From Methylotenera_A sp049687015 (lineage in GTDB: Bacteria > Pseudomonadota > Gammaproteobacteria > Burkholderiales > Methylophilaceae), in contig JBAVIP010000060.1 of the NCBI GenBank assembly GCA_049687015.1, positions 1-62,188 of the forward strand: a DNA stretch of 62,188 nucleotides, written 5' to 3'. Made by a program: the position numbers and the translations under genes. Below, in pieces: positions 14,806-24,477 of this stretch (positions within the stretch are counted from its first letter, which is position 1; every line of letters begins with the position of its first letter). A model generated the notes under the pieces. The model was not told the origin of the DNA. It saw only the letters and a list, made by a program, of their open reading frames with translations, and made no database searches.

Positions 14806-17178
14806 CTATTTTTTGGTGAGTCGTTGCCAAGTAGTTACTACCGTGTCTGGGTTGAGCGATAGCGATTGTATGCCTTCAGCCACCAGCCATTCTGCAAAGT
14901 CAGGATGGTCTGACGGGCCTTGGCCGCAAATACCCACATACTTGCCTAAGTTGTTGCAGGTGTGAATAGCCATTTTAAGCAATACCTTGACGGCATCATT
15001 ACGCTCATCAAACCCATCTGCCAGAATGCCAGAGTCGCGGTCCATGCCTAATGTAAGCTGAGTAAGATCATTCGAGCCAATCGAGAAGCCATCGAAGTAG
15101 TGTAAGAACTGCTCGGCTAATAGGGCATTGGAAGGAATCTCGCACATCATAATCAGGCGCAGGCCATTTTGACCACGTTTAAGGCCGTTCGCTTCCATGA
15201 TTTCGGTGACCGCTTTGGCTTCATCTAGCGTACGCACAAAAGGAATCATGAGCTCTACATTAACCAAACCCATTTCATCACGTACTTTTTTCATGGCCAT
15301 ACATTCCATGGCAAAGCACTCTTTAAAGTCTTCTGCCATGTAGCGTGCTGCGCCGCGGAAGCCGATCATTGGGTTTTCTTCGTCTGGCTCGTAAATTTCA
15401 CCACCCACCAGTTTTTTGTACTCGTTAGATTTGAAATCAGAAGTACGCACAATCACCGGTTTTGGATAAAAAGCTGCGGCAATGGTTGCAACGCCCTCAG
15501 CTACTTTATCAATGTAGAACTGTTTAGGGCTTGAGTAGCCGCGCGCACGGTTTTTGATGATGGTTTGAATCGCATGCGGCATGGCTTCTGCATTTAAAAT
15601 GGCTTTAGGGTGAATGCCCACCATGTTGTTGATGACAAACTCCAGGCGCGCTAAACCTACACCGTCATTTGGTGTTTTAGCAAAGCCGAAAGCCATGTCT
15701 GGATTACCTACGTTCATCATGATTTTGCAAGGTGCTGTGCCAAGCGTTGCTGTGGCTTGGGTGTTTACTTCATACTCAATCGCGCCGTGGTAAACAAAGC
15801 CGGATTCACCCTCAGCGCATGATACGGTGACGATTTCGCCTTCACGCAGCACATCTGTTGCATTGACTGCACCAACGATCGCCGGAATGCCAAGTTCACG
15901 CGCAATAATCGCGGCGTGGCAGGTGCGGCCGCCACGATTGGTCACCAAAGCACTGGCGCGCTTCATTACCGGTTCCCAGTTAGGGTCTGTCATGTCGGCC
16001 ACTAATACATCACCTGGCTGTACTAGGTGCATTTCTGCCGGGTCTAGCACAATGCGTACTGGGCCAACACCTACTTTTTGTGTCACTGCACGACCTATCA
16101 CCAACGGTTTTTCGCTGTGTTTGTGTAATGTAAAAGTTTCGGTGACGTTATTTATAGATTCCTGTGACTTCACTGTCTCAGGGCGTGCTTGCAGAATATA
16201 CAGCTTGTTATCTACGCCATTTTTACCCCACTCAATATCCATCGGGCAACCGTAATGATTTTCAATCGTCATGGCGTAACGGGCTAACTCTAGAACATCT
16301 GCATCACAGAGTGAATAGCGGTCGCTATCTGTTGGATCAACATCGATGGTGTGGGTGCTTTTGCCAGCGCGCGTGGCATCACTAAATACCATTTTAATGA
16401 GTTTTGAGCCCATGGTGCGGCGCACAATCGAAGGTTTACCTTGTGCCAAGGTTGGCTTGTGTACATAGAATTCATCAGGGTTTACGGCGCCTTGCACAAC
16501 AGTTTCGCCCAGGCCGTAAGAGGATGTGATAAACACCACATCCTTGAAGCCGGATTCAGTATCGATGGTGAACATTACACCGGCACAGCCGATATCGCTA
16601 CGTACCATTTGCTGCACGCCGGCAGATAGCGCAACATCCGCATGTACAAAGCCTTTGTGTACGCGGTATGAAATGGCGCGGTCATTGTATAAAGAAGCAA
16701 ATACTTCCTGAATGGCATGCTTGATATTGTCTAAACCCTGAATGTTTAGGAATGACTCTTGTTGCCCCGCAAAAGAGGCATCTGGCAAATCTTCTGCCGT
16801 AGCCGATGAGCGCACTGCGAAGGTCGCGCCATTACCTGATTTTGCGGTCAGGATGGCATAGTTGTCAGCAATGGCTTTGTCCAGAGCCGGTGGAAAAGAG
16901 GCGGACATAATCCATTCGCGAATTTGCGTGCCGCATATGGCAAGCGCTTGTGTATCATCCGCATTCAGATTATCCAGTAAATCATTAATTTTTTTGTCCA
17001 GCCCATTTTGTGCCAGAAACTCGCGGTATGCGTCTGCTGTAGTTGCAAACCCCGTTGGTACACGTACACCCTTTGCTGATAATTGTGAAATCATCTCACC
17101 TAAAGAAGCGTTTTTACCGCCAACAGAGGGGACGTCTATGTTTCGTAGGTTTTCAAATGGAATAACGTGGACTGACAT
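14806..17178 (-). CDS. ppsA: Phosphoenolpyruvate synthase
   Basis: This 790-residue enzyme converts pyruvate, ATP and water to phosphoenolpyruvate, AMP and phosphate. The ATP-grasp nucleotide-binding domain occupies about residues 10-350 (VGGKNASLGEMI at the start). The swivelling domain carries the catalytic histidine H421 in GRTCHAAIIARE, the same number as in E. coli. A C-terminal PEP-binding TIM barrel ends with CGQGPSDHP. I chose the ATG at 17178, which follows GAAGGA; a TTG seven codons earlier is less likely. In a formaldehyde-assimilating cell it feeds gluconeogenesis from pyruvate. ppsR follows in the same unit. Confidence 0.95.
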   Translation of the reverse strand: MSVHVIPFENLRNIDVPSVGGKNASLGEMISQLSAKGVRVPTGFATTADAYREFLAQNGLDKKINDLLDNLNADDTQALAICGTQIREWIMSASFPPALDKAIADNYAILTAKSGNGATFAVRSSATAEDLPDASFAGQQESFLNIQGLDNIKHAIQEVFASLYNDRAISYRVHKGFVHADVALSAGVQQMVRSDIGCAGVMFTIDTESGFKDVVFITSSYGLGETVVQGAVNPDEFYVHKPTLAQGKPSIVRRTMGSKLIKMVFSDATRAGKSTHTIDVDPTDSDRYSLCDADVLELARYAMTIENHYGCPMDIEWGKNGVDNKLYILQARPETVKSQESINNVTETFTLHKHSEKPLVIGRAVTQKVGVGPVRIVLDPAEMHLVQPGDVLVADMTDPNWEPVMKRASALVTNRGGRTCHAAIIARELGIPAIVGAVNATDVLREGEIVTVSCAEGESGFVYHGAIEYEVNTQATATLGTAPCKIMMNVGNPDMAFGFAKTPNDGVGLARLEFVINNMVGIHPKAILNAEAMPHAIQTIIKNRARGYSSPKQFYIDKVAEGVATIAAAFYPKPVIVRTSDFKSNEYKKLVGGEIYEPDEENPMIGFRGAARYMAEDFKECFAMECMAMKKVRDEMGLVNVELMIPFVRTLDEAKAVTEIMEANGLKRGQNGLRLIMMCEIPSNALLAEQFLHYFDGFSIGSNDLTQLTLGMDRDSGILADGFDERNDAVKVLLKMAIHTCNNLGKYVGICGQGPSDHPDFAEWLVAEGIQSLSLNPDTVVTTWQRLTKK

Positions 17179-17413
17179 GATAGTTCCTTCGATGTTCAAA
17201 CAAGGGGTTAAATTAATTTTTACAATGCAGTTACATTTTGCCTAAATAAGTAAGCGCTGTCACCAGAAAATATGAACTAAATACTAATATTTTGTGAGCA
17301 TGCGGGCCTTGGCATATAAAAAGTCATCGCTGTCGGCTAAAATGTGCAAGACTTATCAGCAAGTGCTGGTTAGGTGACCGCACAACAATAACGAAAAAAG
17401 TAATGAAAAATTT

Positions 17414-18436
17414 ATGATTACTGTAATACCCAGCAAAGTTACAGTTAAAAGCACCGCGCGTTTGCATATGGGTTTTTTTGATTTGCATGGCGGCTTAGGG
17501 CGGAAGTTTGGCGGCATAGGTTTAAGCCTTACAGCGCCAGCTATTGAACTGACTGCAATTGCTAACCAGCATCCTTCTGAGAGTGAAAAAGCACTGGTGA
17601 CAGGTATATCAACGGTACCTGCAACTGCAATTATGCGGGCATCGGCCATTGCCGAGCAGCTTATTAAAAAGCTGCAGCTTACCGGCGGTGTCAGTCTTAA
17701 CTTTCATCAGTATATTCCGGAACATGCAGGTTTGGGTTCCGGCACACAGCTGGCTTTGGTGATTGGTAGCGCTATAAACAAGTTATACAACCTGAACCTG
17801 AATACTGCACAAATTGCCGAGCTGAGCGGGCGTGGCGTCCGCTCTGGTATTGGCATTGCAGCTTTTGATTATGGTGGATTATTGATTGACGGCGGACGCG
17901 CTTCAAACACAGTGTCTGGTAAAATTTTGTCAAAGGTACCGCCTTTGTTGGCGCGTTATGATTTTCCTGAGCATTGGCGTATTTTATTGATATTAGATAC
18001 CAGCCAGCCGGGAATCCATGGAGAGCATGAACTGGAAGCATTTAACCAGTTGCCGGTATTTTCTGAAAATCTGGCAGCGCATTTGTGCCGGCATGTGCTG
18101 ATGCAGGCCATGCCAGCTTTAGTCGAGCAGGATTTAACGGCTTTTGGTAACAGCATTCAAGAGTTGCAAGCCCATGTTGGCGATTATTTTGCGCCGGCGC
18201 AGGGTGGGCGTTATGCAAGCCGTCAAGTAGGTAGGGTGCTGGAACATCTGGAGCACATTGGCGTGGCTTGTTTTGGGCAAAGTTCGTGGGGGCCAACAGG
18301 CTTCGCCATGTTCGAAAATGAGCCAGACGCGATGGGCGCGTTGAATACTTTGCAGCAGCAATTCGGCGCATTTAACAATATTTCATATCAAATCGTGCGT
18401 GGTAAAAATTCTGGCGCAACTATACAAATGTCTTAG
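17414..18436 (+). CDS. Beta-ribofuranosylaminobenzene 5'-phosphate synthase
   Basis: This 340-residue protein belongs to the GHMP-kinase fold family and matches beta-RFAP synthase. That enzyme joins 4-hydroxybenzoate or 4-aminobenzoate to PRPP with loss of CO2, the committed step to the arylamine part of H4MPT. The signature STARLHMGFFDLHGGLGRKF starts near residue 13, and the glycine-rich loop EHAGLGSGTQLALV lies near 102-115. It opens the plus-strand H4MPT cluster, with mtdB 11 bases downstream. About 235 bases separate it from divergent ppsA, probably with promoters for both. No clear ribosome binding site precedes the ATG. Confidence 0.9.
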   Translation: MITVIPSKVTVKSTARLHMGFFDLHGGLGRKFGGIGLSLTAPAIELTAIANQHPSESEKALVTGISTVPATAIMRASAIAEQLIKKLQLTGGVSLNFHQYIPEHAGLGSGTQLALVIGSAINKLYNLNLNTAQIAELSGRGVRSGIGIAAFDYGGLLIDGGRASNTVSGKILSKVPPLLARYDFPEHWRILLILDTSQPGIHGEHELEAFNQLPVFSENLAAHLCRHVLMQAMPALVEQDLTAFGNSIQELQAHVGDYFAPAQGGRYASRQVGRVLEHLEHIGVACFGQSSWGPTGFAMFENEPDAMGALNTLQQQFGAFNNISYQIVRGKNSGATIQMS

Positions 18437-18447
18437 GGTACATATTT

Positions 18448-19338
18448 ATGGAAAAAGTTTCGATTCTACATCTCATTACCGCGGCAAAAAACGCTAGCCC
18501 ATTTGACGTGAACATGGCGTTTGATGCGGGATTTGATAAGATTATGCCTTATACTCATGTTGAATTGGGTGAGGTAGCAGGCTTAACTCAAGACGCGATT
18601 TTTTCGCGCAGTCCTTCCGGCATTAAACGCGAAGCCATTTTTATAGGCGGGCGCGATATTGATTTGGCGATGGATATGCTGGAAGCCGCCAAAAAAGCCA
18701 TGTTTCCGCCATTTCATGTGTCTGTGTTTGCTGATCCGTCGGGTGCATTTACTACAGCGGCGGCCATGCTGGCGAAAGTAGATTTTCATCTTAAAAAGCA
18801 TTTTAAAACCAGTTTAGCAGGTAAGAAAGTGGCTGTTTTTGGTGCAACAGGCCCGGTGGGCGGTTGTGCGGCAGTGATTGCTGCCAACCTTGGTGCGCAG
18901 GTTGAAATGGTTGCACATAAGAGCTTGGATGATGCGCGCAATAAAGCACAAAGCTACAATCAGCGTTATGGCACTAATATAGGCTATGTGGATGGCAACG
19001 ATACTGAAAAGCAATTTGTGTTAAATAATGCGGAAATCGTACTATGTGCAGCGTCGGCCGGAGTGCGTGTTGTTACTGCCACGCAGATTACACAGTCTAA
19101 AACCTTGAAAATAATTGCCGATGTGAATGCGGTTGCCCCCACAGGTATTGAGGGCGTGGACGTAATGGCAGATGGCGTGGCAATCGACGCAACTGATGTT
19201 ATCGGCGTAGGCGCGCTGGCAATTGGCAATTTGAAATATGCTACGCAGCACAACTTACTTAAACAAATGCTTGCGACGGATAAGCCTTGTTATTTAGAGT
19301 TCATGGCAGCATTTGAGATGGCGCGCAGCTTGACCTAA
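18448..19338 (+). CDS. mtdB: NAD(P)-dependent methylene-H4MPT dehydrogenase
   Basis: This 296-residue enzyme oxidises methylene-H4MPT to methenyl-H4MPT with NAD or NADP in the formaldehyde oxidation pathway. The N-terminus SILHLITAAKNASPFDVNMA is typical of the MtdA/MtdB family. The Rossmann stretch KKVAVFGATGPVGGCAA lies near residues 127-143. Its place between beta-RFAP synthase and mch fits MtdB rather than the H4F-preferring MtdA, which belongs to the serine cycle. Length is normal for the family. Confidence 0.93.
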   Translation: MEKVSILHLITAAKNASPFDVNMAFDAGFDKIMPYTHVELGEVAGLTQDAIFSRSPSGIKREAIFIGGRDIDLAMDMLEAAKKAMFPPFHVSVFADPSGAFTTAAAMLAKVDFHLKKHFKTSLAGKKVAVFGATGPVGGCAAVIAANLGAQVEMVAHKSLDDARNKAQSYNQRYGTNIGYVDGNDTEKQFVLNNAEIVLCAASAGVRVVTATQITQSKTLKIIADVNAVAPTGIEGVDVMADGVAIDATDVIGVGALAIGNLKYATQHNLLKQMLATDKPCYLEFMAAFEMARSLT

Positions 19339-19365
19339 ATGTTCTGTAATTTCCTGTAATTTCTC

Positions 19366-20484
19366 GTGCCCAAAAAACCTGGTTTCAAAAAGTTAATCAT
19401 TGCGGCGATTTCTGCTCGTGGTTATGCGCAGGCAGCGGTAGCTTGTGGGTACAAGGTTATCACGATAGATGCCTTTGCCGATGCGGATACGCAGCGCGCT
19501 GCCATGCAAGCTTTCAAACTGAAAACCAGTGAGCAGGGCGTAGATGCGGATGATTTCAAACGTGTATTTATAAATATAGCTGCACAAATAAACCTTGATG
19601 ATGTTGATGGCTTACTTTACGGCAGTTTGTTCGACGCCGAGCCTGAATTATTAACTTGGGTCGCAGCGCGCGTGACGCTGATAGGCAATACGCCAGAAGT
19701 GATGAAGGCAGCGAAAGAATATCATTTTTTTAAACTGCTGGAAGATTTGCAAATTATGAATCCAGAAGTGCGAATGGAGTTTCCAAGAGATCCTTTAAAT
19801 TGGCTTGCCAAGAAACTAGGTGGCACCGGCGGCACGCATGTCCGATCTGCAGCGGTAGGTAGTGACGCTGATTATTATCAAAAAAGAGTGGGCGGAATAC
19901 CAGTATCCATGCTGTTTGTGGCAGATGGCAAAACGGCGCAGCTAATTGGTTTTAATCGGCAATTCGTTGCACCAACGGTTGATATGCCGTATCGCTTTGC
20001 CGGCGCGGTGAATGGGGTGACTTTGCCAGTCAGGGGGCAGCAACAGTTTTGCCACGCAGCACAGCAATTAACAGCCGCCATGGGTTTGCGCGGCATCAAT
20101 AGCCTGGATGCGATATTGGATTGCGAAACGCTATGGGTCCTAGAGCTGAATCCAAGGTTAAGCGCGACTTTTCATTTGTACCCAAATTTATTTCCTTTGC
20201 ACAGGCAAGGCTGTGCGGGAGATTTGACGGGATTTTCTCTACAACGAGCTCCAGTCAAAGCCCAGTTGATTTTGTATGCGGACGAAGCGGTTGAAATTTC
20301 ATCTGATTTTGTCTGGCCAGATTGGGCGGCCGATATTCCGGCTATAGCAGGCGAGGCTTCCGGTGTTAAAATTGCCCAGAACGAACCGATTTGTACGGTG
20401 CTTGCAGAGGCGGAAAGTGCTGATTCTGCGCATGCGCTGGTGTTGCAAAGGGCACAAAAATTAAGGGGAATGCTGCGATTATGA
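19366..20484 (+). CDS. ATP-grasp protein of the H4MPT cluster (orfY-like)
   Basis: This 372-residue protein is a divergent ATP-grasp enzyme (COG2232 type) conserved in H4MPT-dependent methylotrophs and often called OrfY. The N-terminal part (KLIIAAISARGYAQAAVACG) resembles a pre-ATP-grasp Rossmann fold. The segment KLGGTGGTHVR (about 149-159) would be the nucleotide loop, and LELNPRLSATFHLYP (about 259-273) gives the metal-binding Glu and Asn. It probably ligates a carboxylate in cofactor synthesis; the substrate is unknown. The start is GTG, with a TAA two codons upstream in frame. Its end overlaps mch by four bases. Confidence 0.8.
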   Translation: MPKKPGFKKLIIAAISARGYAQAAVACGYKVITIDAFADADTQRAAMQAFKLKTSEQGVDADDFKRVFINIAAQINLDDVDGLLYGSLFDAEPELLTWVAARVTLIGNTPEVMKAAKEYHFFKLLEDLQIMNPEVRMEFPRDPLNWLAKKLGGTGGTHVRSAAVGSDADYYQKRVGGIPVSMLFVADGKTAQLIGFNRQFVAPTVDMPYRFAGAVNGVTLPVRGQQQFCHAAQQLTAAMGLRGINSLDAILDCETLWVLELNPRLSATFHLYPNLFPLHRQGCAGDLTGFSLQRAPVKAQLILYADEAVEISSDFVWPDWAADIPAIAGEASGVKIAQNEPICTVLAEAESADSAHALVLQRAQKLRGMLRL

Positions 20485-21464
20485 CTAAATTATACACTAG
20501 CCTATGGCCTAGCATTAATGCGCTTACCAACCCATTGGTACAGCAATTGATTGATAAGGCACAGGCGTTGCAAATCAGTGTGTCAACGCATGAATCCGGC
20601 GCGACTGTTGTCGATGCGGGCATTCTGCATGCAGGCAGTGCGGAGGCGGGGCGATTGATTGCGGAAATCTGTATGGGCGGTTTGGGTGAGGTGGAGTTGA
20701 GCGACAAAACGGCTTTTAAAGACTGGGCTTTATGTATCAAAGTGCAGAGTAAAAGCCCTGTATTGGCATGTCTTGGCAGCCAGTATGCGGGCTGGGCGCT
20801 TAGTAATGAAAGCGGCCATGAGAAATTCTTTTCGCTAGGCAGCGGCCCTGCGCGGGCTATTGCGCAGCGTGAAGAACTGTTTAAAGAACTTGGATATAAA
20901 GACAGCGCACAAAACACGGTACTGGTGCTGGAAACGGACAAGATTCCGCCGATGGCAATCATTGAGAAAATCACGCGGGATACAGGCGTGCAAGCCAAAA
21001 ATCTAACGCTGATATTGACACCAACGACCAGTATCGCGGGCGTGGTGCAAATCGTGGGACGTGTGTTGGAAGTGGCGCTGCATAAGGCGCATACGCTGCA
21101 CTTCCCGTTAGAGAATATCGTAAGCGGCAATGGCGAAGCGGTTCTGCCGCCAGTTTCCAAAGATTTTATGACGGCGATGGGGCGTACCAACGATGCGATA
21201 TTGTTTGGCGGATTGGTGCAATTGAATGTGAAATGCAGTGATGATGAGGCCAGAAAATTAGCGCAAGAGTTACCCAGTAGCGCCTCAAAAGATTACGGAA
21301 AAACGTTTGCCGAAGTGTTTAAATCTTACAATATGGATTTTTACCAGATTGACCCGCTGCTTTTTTCTCCTGCAAAAGTGACAATTAATAATCTTGAAAC
21401 AGGCAATAGTTTTGTTGCTGGCGAACTTAATGAGTTGTTGATTGAAAAATCTTTTAACAATTAA
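20481..21464 (+). CDS. mch: Methenyl-H4MPT cyclohydrolase
   Basis: This 327-residue cytosolic enzyme hydrolyses methenyl-H4MPT to formyl-H4MPT, the step after MtdB. The sequence is characteristic of Mch throughout, including LWPSINALTNPLVQQL at the start, TVVDAGILHAGS near residue 42, EICMGGLGEVEL, and the C-terminal NNLETGNSFVAGELN. The ATG overlaps the preceding stop (ATGA), so translation is coupled. Length is normal for the family. Confidence 0.95.
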   Translation: MTKLYTSLWPSINALTNPLVQQLIDKAQALQISVSTHESGATVVDAGILHAGSAEAGRLIAEICMGGLGEVELSDKTAFKDWALCIKVQSKSPVLACLGSQYAGWALSNESGHEKFFSLGSGPARAIAQREELFKELGYKDSAQNTVLVLETDKIPPMAIIEKITRDTGVQAKNLTLILTPTTSIAGVVQIVGRVLEVALHKAHTLHFPLENIVSGNGEAVLPPVSKDFMTAMGRTNDAILFGGLVQLNVKCSDDEARKLAQELPSSASKDYGKTFAEVFKSYNMDFYQIDPLLFSPAKVTINNLETGNSFVAGELNELLIEKSFNN

Positions 21465-21505
21465 ATCAATATTATATTTAAATAATTTAAAGTAACTTAT
21501 TGTAA

Positions 21506-22408
21506 ATGCGCCACCAAATCCAGCAAATTCTGATTTTTACCGATGAGACTGGCTGGCATGGGGAGCAGCTAAAGCAGGCACTTGCAGCTCAGGGAGTGGA
21601 AGCGGCTTTTGTATCGCTGCAAGATTGTGCAATTGACCTTTCTGGCAACAAACCGCAAATTAATATTCCCGATGTTGATGAGTTACCAAAAGCTGTGTTT
21701 GTGCGCGGCATTGCAGGCGGCACACTGCAACAGATCACGGCGCGCCTGAATATTCTGCACATCCTGAAAATGCAAGGCATAAGCGTTTACAACGACGGCA
21801 GGGCAATTGAGCGCACGGTTGATAAAGCCATGACCAGTTTTTTGCTGCACCAGGCAGGCATCGCCACGCCGCCAACCTGGGTGTGCGAATCGCGTCAACA
21901 GGCGCATGCAATTATTCAGGCTCACCTGGCCAGCAATCTGCAAATGGTCATCAAGCCGCTATTCGGTTCACAAGGGCAGGGCGTGCGTTTGCTTGATGCG
22001 CAAAGCGCGTTGCCTTTGCCGATGGATAGTTTCGTAGACGGCGTGTTTTATTTGCAGGCGTTTATCGAAGCGCCGCACGATTACCGCGTGTTTGTTGTAA
22101 ATGACCGCGCGGTTGCCGCCATGCGCCGCAGCGGTGCAGATTGGCTGCATAACGTGGCGCAAGGCGCGCAATGCAAAGCTTCCGATGAGGCTGATGTGAT
22201 GAATTTGGCCGTGCTGGCTGCCAAGGCGTTGGATATTGCTTATTGTGGCGTGGATATTATCCGTGACAGCAAAGGTAAGCTATGGGTGCTGGAAATGAAC
22301 AGTATCCCCGCATGGCGCGGTTTGCAGGGCGTCATTTCGGCGAATATCGCGCAAATTCTGGCAGATGATTTTTTAAGGCTAGTTCATAAGGCCAGTTCAA
22401 TAGCATGA
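21506..22408 (+). CDS. RimK-family ATP-grasp ligase of the H4MPT cluster (orf7-like)
   Basis: This 300-residue protein is an ATP-grasp amino-acid ligase of the RimK/MptN group, called Orf7 in methylotroph H4MPT clusters. The ATP-binding lysine and loop lie in MVIKPLFGSQGQGVRLL (about 149-165), and the metal-binding residues in WVLEMNSIPAWRGLQG (about 261-276). RimK relatives in methanogens add glutamate to H4MPT, so glutamyl ligation to a cofactor is a reasonable guess. It sits after mch and overlaps the next gene by four bases. Confidence 0.82.
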   Translation: MRHQIQQILIFTDETGWHGEQLKQALAAQGVEAAFVSLQDCAIDLSGNKPQINIPDVDELPKAVFVRGIAGGTLQQITARLNILHILKMQGISVYNDGRAIERTVDKAMTSFLLHQAGIATPPTWVCESRQQAHAIIQAHLASNLQMVIKPLFGSQGQGVRLLDAQSALPLPMDSFVDGVFYLQAFIEAPHDYRVFVVNDRAVAAMRRSGADWLHNVAQGAQCKASDEADVMNLAVLAAKALDIAYCGVDIIRDSKGKLWVLEMNSIPAWRGLQGVISANIAQILADDFLRLVHKASSIA

Positions 22409-23241
22409 GTCAGAATCAACCATTAGCGGATACTTTCAGGGCTGCTTGTATGGCAGAGCTTGAGGCTTTGAAGCCGGGCAATGTGCACATCTTTGCGGAT
22501 GGCCACGGTATGACGGTGCAGGATTTTATCTTAAGTGCTGAAGCTGCCTCTGAAGTGATTGCCCAGCCTGGCTTAAGCTTGGGCGAGCGCATTTTATCGA
22601 GTGTAGAAGCCACGCAAAAAGTGGTGAACTGCAATACCAATCTGGGCGTGATTTTGCTGTGCGCACCTTTGATTCACGCGGCTTTGCTGCCAAACTTAGA
22701 CACATTCGCCGAAAAATTATCAAGTGTGCTTGCCAACGCCACTGTCAGCGACGCTGAACATGCTTTTGCCGCAATCCGCTTGGCGAATCCTGCCGGGTTG
22801 GGCGAGAGTGCACAACATGATGTGCGTCAGCCCGCTAATTGCACGCTGCTGCAAGCCATGCTGGAAGCTGCACCGCGCGATATGATCGCACAGCAATACA
22901 GTAATGGTTTCGCAGAGGTTTCGGACGGTTTAGCGCGCTATCAGCAAATGTTGATACAGTGGCAGCGCCCAGCGTGGGCTGTAACGGCGCTGCATTTGCA
23001 CTTTATGGCACGTTTTTTAGATAGCCATGTTGTGCGCAAATACGGTGAAACCGTTGCCGGGCTTGTGCAGGAAGAGGCGGCAGCGCATGAAGCAGAATTA
23101 TTAGAAGCTTATAATCCAAAAAACTATCAGGCACCGTTGCTAAGGTTTGATGCAGAACTAAAAAAACGTGGGCTAAACCCTGGCACCAGTGCGGATCTAA
23201 CGGTAGCAACTTTGTTTTTGCATGCACTAGATATTTGCTAG
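22405..23241 (+). CDS. CitG/MdcB-like triphosphoribosyl-dephospho-CoA synthase family protein
   Basis: This 278-residue protein belongs to the CitG family. Classic members join the ribose of ATP to dephospho-CoA by an alpha-glycosidic bond and release adenine. The family motif appears as ELEALKPGNVH (about 18-28). N75/T76/N77 in CNTNLGVILLCAPL is the nucleotide-binding stretch, and SDGLARYQQML lies further on. No citrate or malonate lyase genes are nearby; the neighbours make and use H4MPT. A role in the alpha-ribosyl linkage of H4MPT is therefore attractive but unproven. It is translationally coupled to the RimK-like gene and precedes tal by 107 bases. Confidence 0.82.
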   Translation: MSQNQPLADTFRAACMAELEALKPGNVHIFADGHGMTVQDFILSAEAASEVIAQPGLSLGERILSSVEATQKVVNCNTNLGVILLCAPLIHAALLPNLDTFAEKLSSVLANATVSDAEHAFAAIRLANPAGLGESAQHDVRQPANCTLLQAMLEAAPRDMIAQQYSNGFAEVSDGLARYQQMLIQWQRPAWAVTALHLHFMARFLDSHVVRKYGETVAGLVQEEAAAHEAELLEAYNPKNYQAPLLRFDAELKKRGLNPGTSADLTVATLFLHALDIC

Positions 23242-23348
23242 GAATATCTGGTATAGCCATACAGAAAATAAAAAATTTAAGTTACAATGTGAGACTGGGT
23301 TCAGTCAAAGAATAAAGAATTTTAGTTAATTTATTTTAGGAGGATGCA

Positions 23349-24302
23349 ATGGCGAATTTATTAGATCAATTGAAAGCAATGACCACTATCGTGGCTGATA
23401 CAGGCGACGTGGAAGCAATTAAAAGTGTTAAACCAGTAGACGCAACGACCAATCCATCATTAGTTTTAAAAGCAAGTCAATTACCACAATATGCACCCCT
23501 GATCGAAACAGCCATTGCTTATGCAAAAGCACAAGGCGGTACTAAGGAGCAGCAAATTGATAATGCTGCTGACAAATTAGCGGTATTGATTGGTACAGAA
23601 ATTACTAAAGTAGTGCCCGGCCGTATTTCAACTGAAGTAGATGCACGTTTATCATTCAACTTGGATGCAATGGTGGCTAAAGGCCGTAAATTGATCCAAC
23701 TTTATAAAGATTCAGGCGTGGACAAAAGCCGCGTGTTGATTAAATTAGCCTCAACATGGGAAGGTATTAAAGCCGGTGAAATTCTTGAAAAAGAAGGCAT
23801 CCAATGTAACCTCACATTGTTATTCGGTTTTGGCCAAGCACGTGCATGTGCTGAAGCTGGCGTATTTTTGATTTCTCCATTCGTAGGCCGCATCTTAGAC
23901 TGGTACAAAGCGAAAAACCCAGGTACTGAGTACACACAAGAAACAGACCCGGGTGTGGTTTCTGTGCGCGCTATTTACCAATACTACAAAGAGCACGGCT
24001 ACAAAACAGTGGTGATGGGTGCTTCATTCCGTAACACTGGTGAGTTAGTTGCTTTGGCTGGCTGCGATCGTCTAACAGTTTCACCAAACTTGTTACAAGA
24101 CTTAGCGGCTACTGAGGGTACATTGGTGCAAGTGTTAAAAGACACTGGCGCAACTAAAACACCGCCAGCTAAAATGACTGAATGCGAGTTCCGTTTTGAG
24201 TTGAACCAAGACGCAATGGCGACAGAGAAGTTAGCTGAAGGCATTCGTGGCTTTGTGGCGGATCAGATTAAGCTCGAGGTTGCTTTAGCTGCAAAACTGT
24301 AA
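23349..24302 (+). CDS. tal: Transaldolase
   Basis: This 317-residue enzyme is TalB-type transaldolase, which moves dihydroxyacetone between sugar phosphates in regenerating ribulose 5-phosphate. The Schiff-base lysine is K132 in RVLIKLASTWEG, as in E. coli TalB, and DATTNPSL (31-38) is the usual signature. A strong ribosome binding site (AGGAGG) precedes the ATG. Codon use is heavily biased to TTA, GCA, GGT and CGT, unlike the adjacent cofactor genes, which points to high expression. It leads the tal-hps-hpi group of the ribulose monophosphate cycle. Confidence 0.95.
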   Translation: MANLLDQLKAMTTIVADTGDVEAIKSVKPVDATTNPSLVLKASQLPQYAPLIETAIAYAKAQGGTKEQQIDNAADKLAVLIGTEITKVVPGRISTEVDARLSFNLDAMVAKGRKLIQLYKDSGVDKSRVLIKLASTWEGIKAGEILEKEGIQCNLTLLFGFGQARACAEAGVFLISPFVGRILDWYKAKNPGTEYTQETDPGVVSVRAIYQYYKEHGYKTVVMGASFRNTGELVALAGCDRLTVSPNLLQDLAATEGTLVQVLKDTGATKTPPAKMTECEFRFELNQDAMATEKLAEGIRGFVADQIKLEVALAAKL

Positions 24303-24315
24303 ATAGTAAGAGTGG

Positions 24316-24398
24316 TGTTAAACCGTAACTAAGTTGTAATAATTGCGGTTTAACATTGACAACATTAAGCTGTGCCCTTAACATTAAGGGTCCAGCTT
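24316..24398 (+). promoter_or_regulatory. Structured region between tal and hps
   Basis: Two inverted repeats are visible. TGTTAAACCG pairs with CGGTTTAACA (24316-24325 and 24346-24355). A nested hairpin pairs AAGCTG with CAGCTT and CCCTTAA with TTAAGGG (24367-24398). No T-run follows, so these may be processing, stability or leader structures rather than a terminator. Confidence 0.35.
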
Positions 24399-24477
24399 TA
24401 AATTTGCTAAACCCCAATGGGCACTTTGCTTCTAGGGTGATTAGCAGTATGATATAGTTGTTAGAAAGTAGCAAATT

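Noticed and set aside
17179..17199. TTG start for ppsA, seven codons upstream
   Set aside because: The extension contains the GAAGGA ribosome binding site of the ATG at 17178, and H421 numbering matches E. coli only with the ATG.
20366..21190. Long minus-strand frame of 274 codons over mch
   Set aside because: It lies opposite a certain gene, mch, and its low-complexity Ser/Pro-rich product has no family features.
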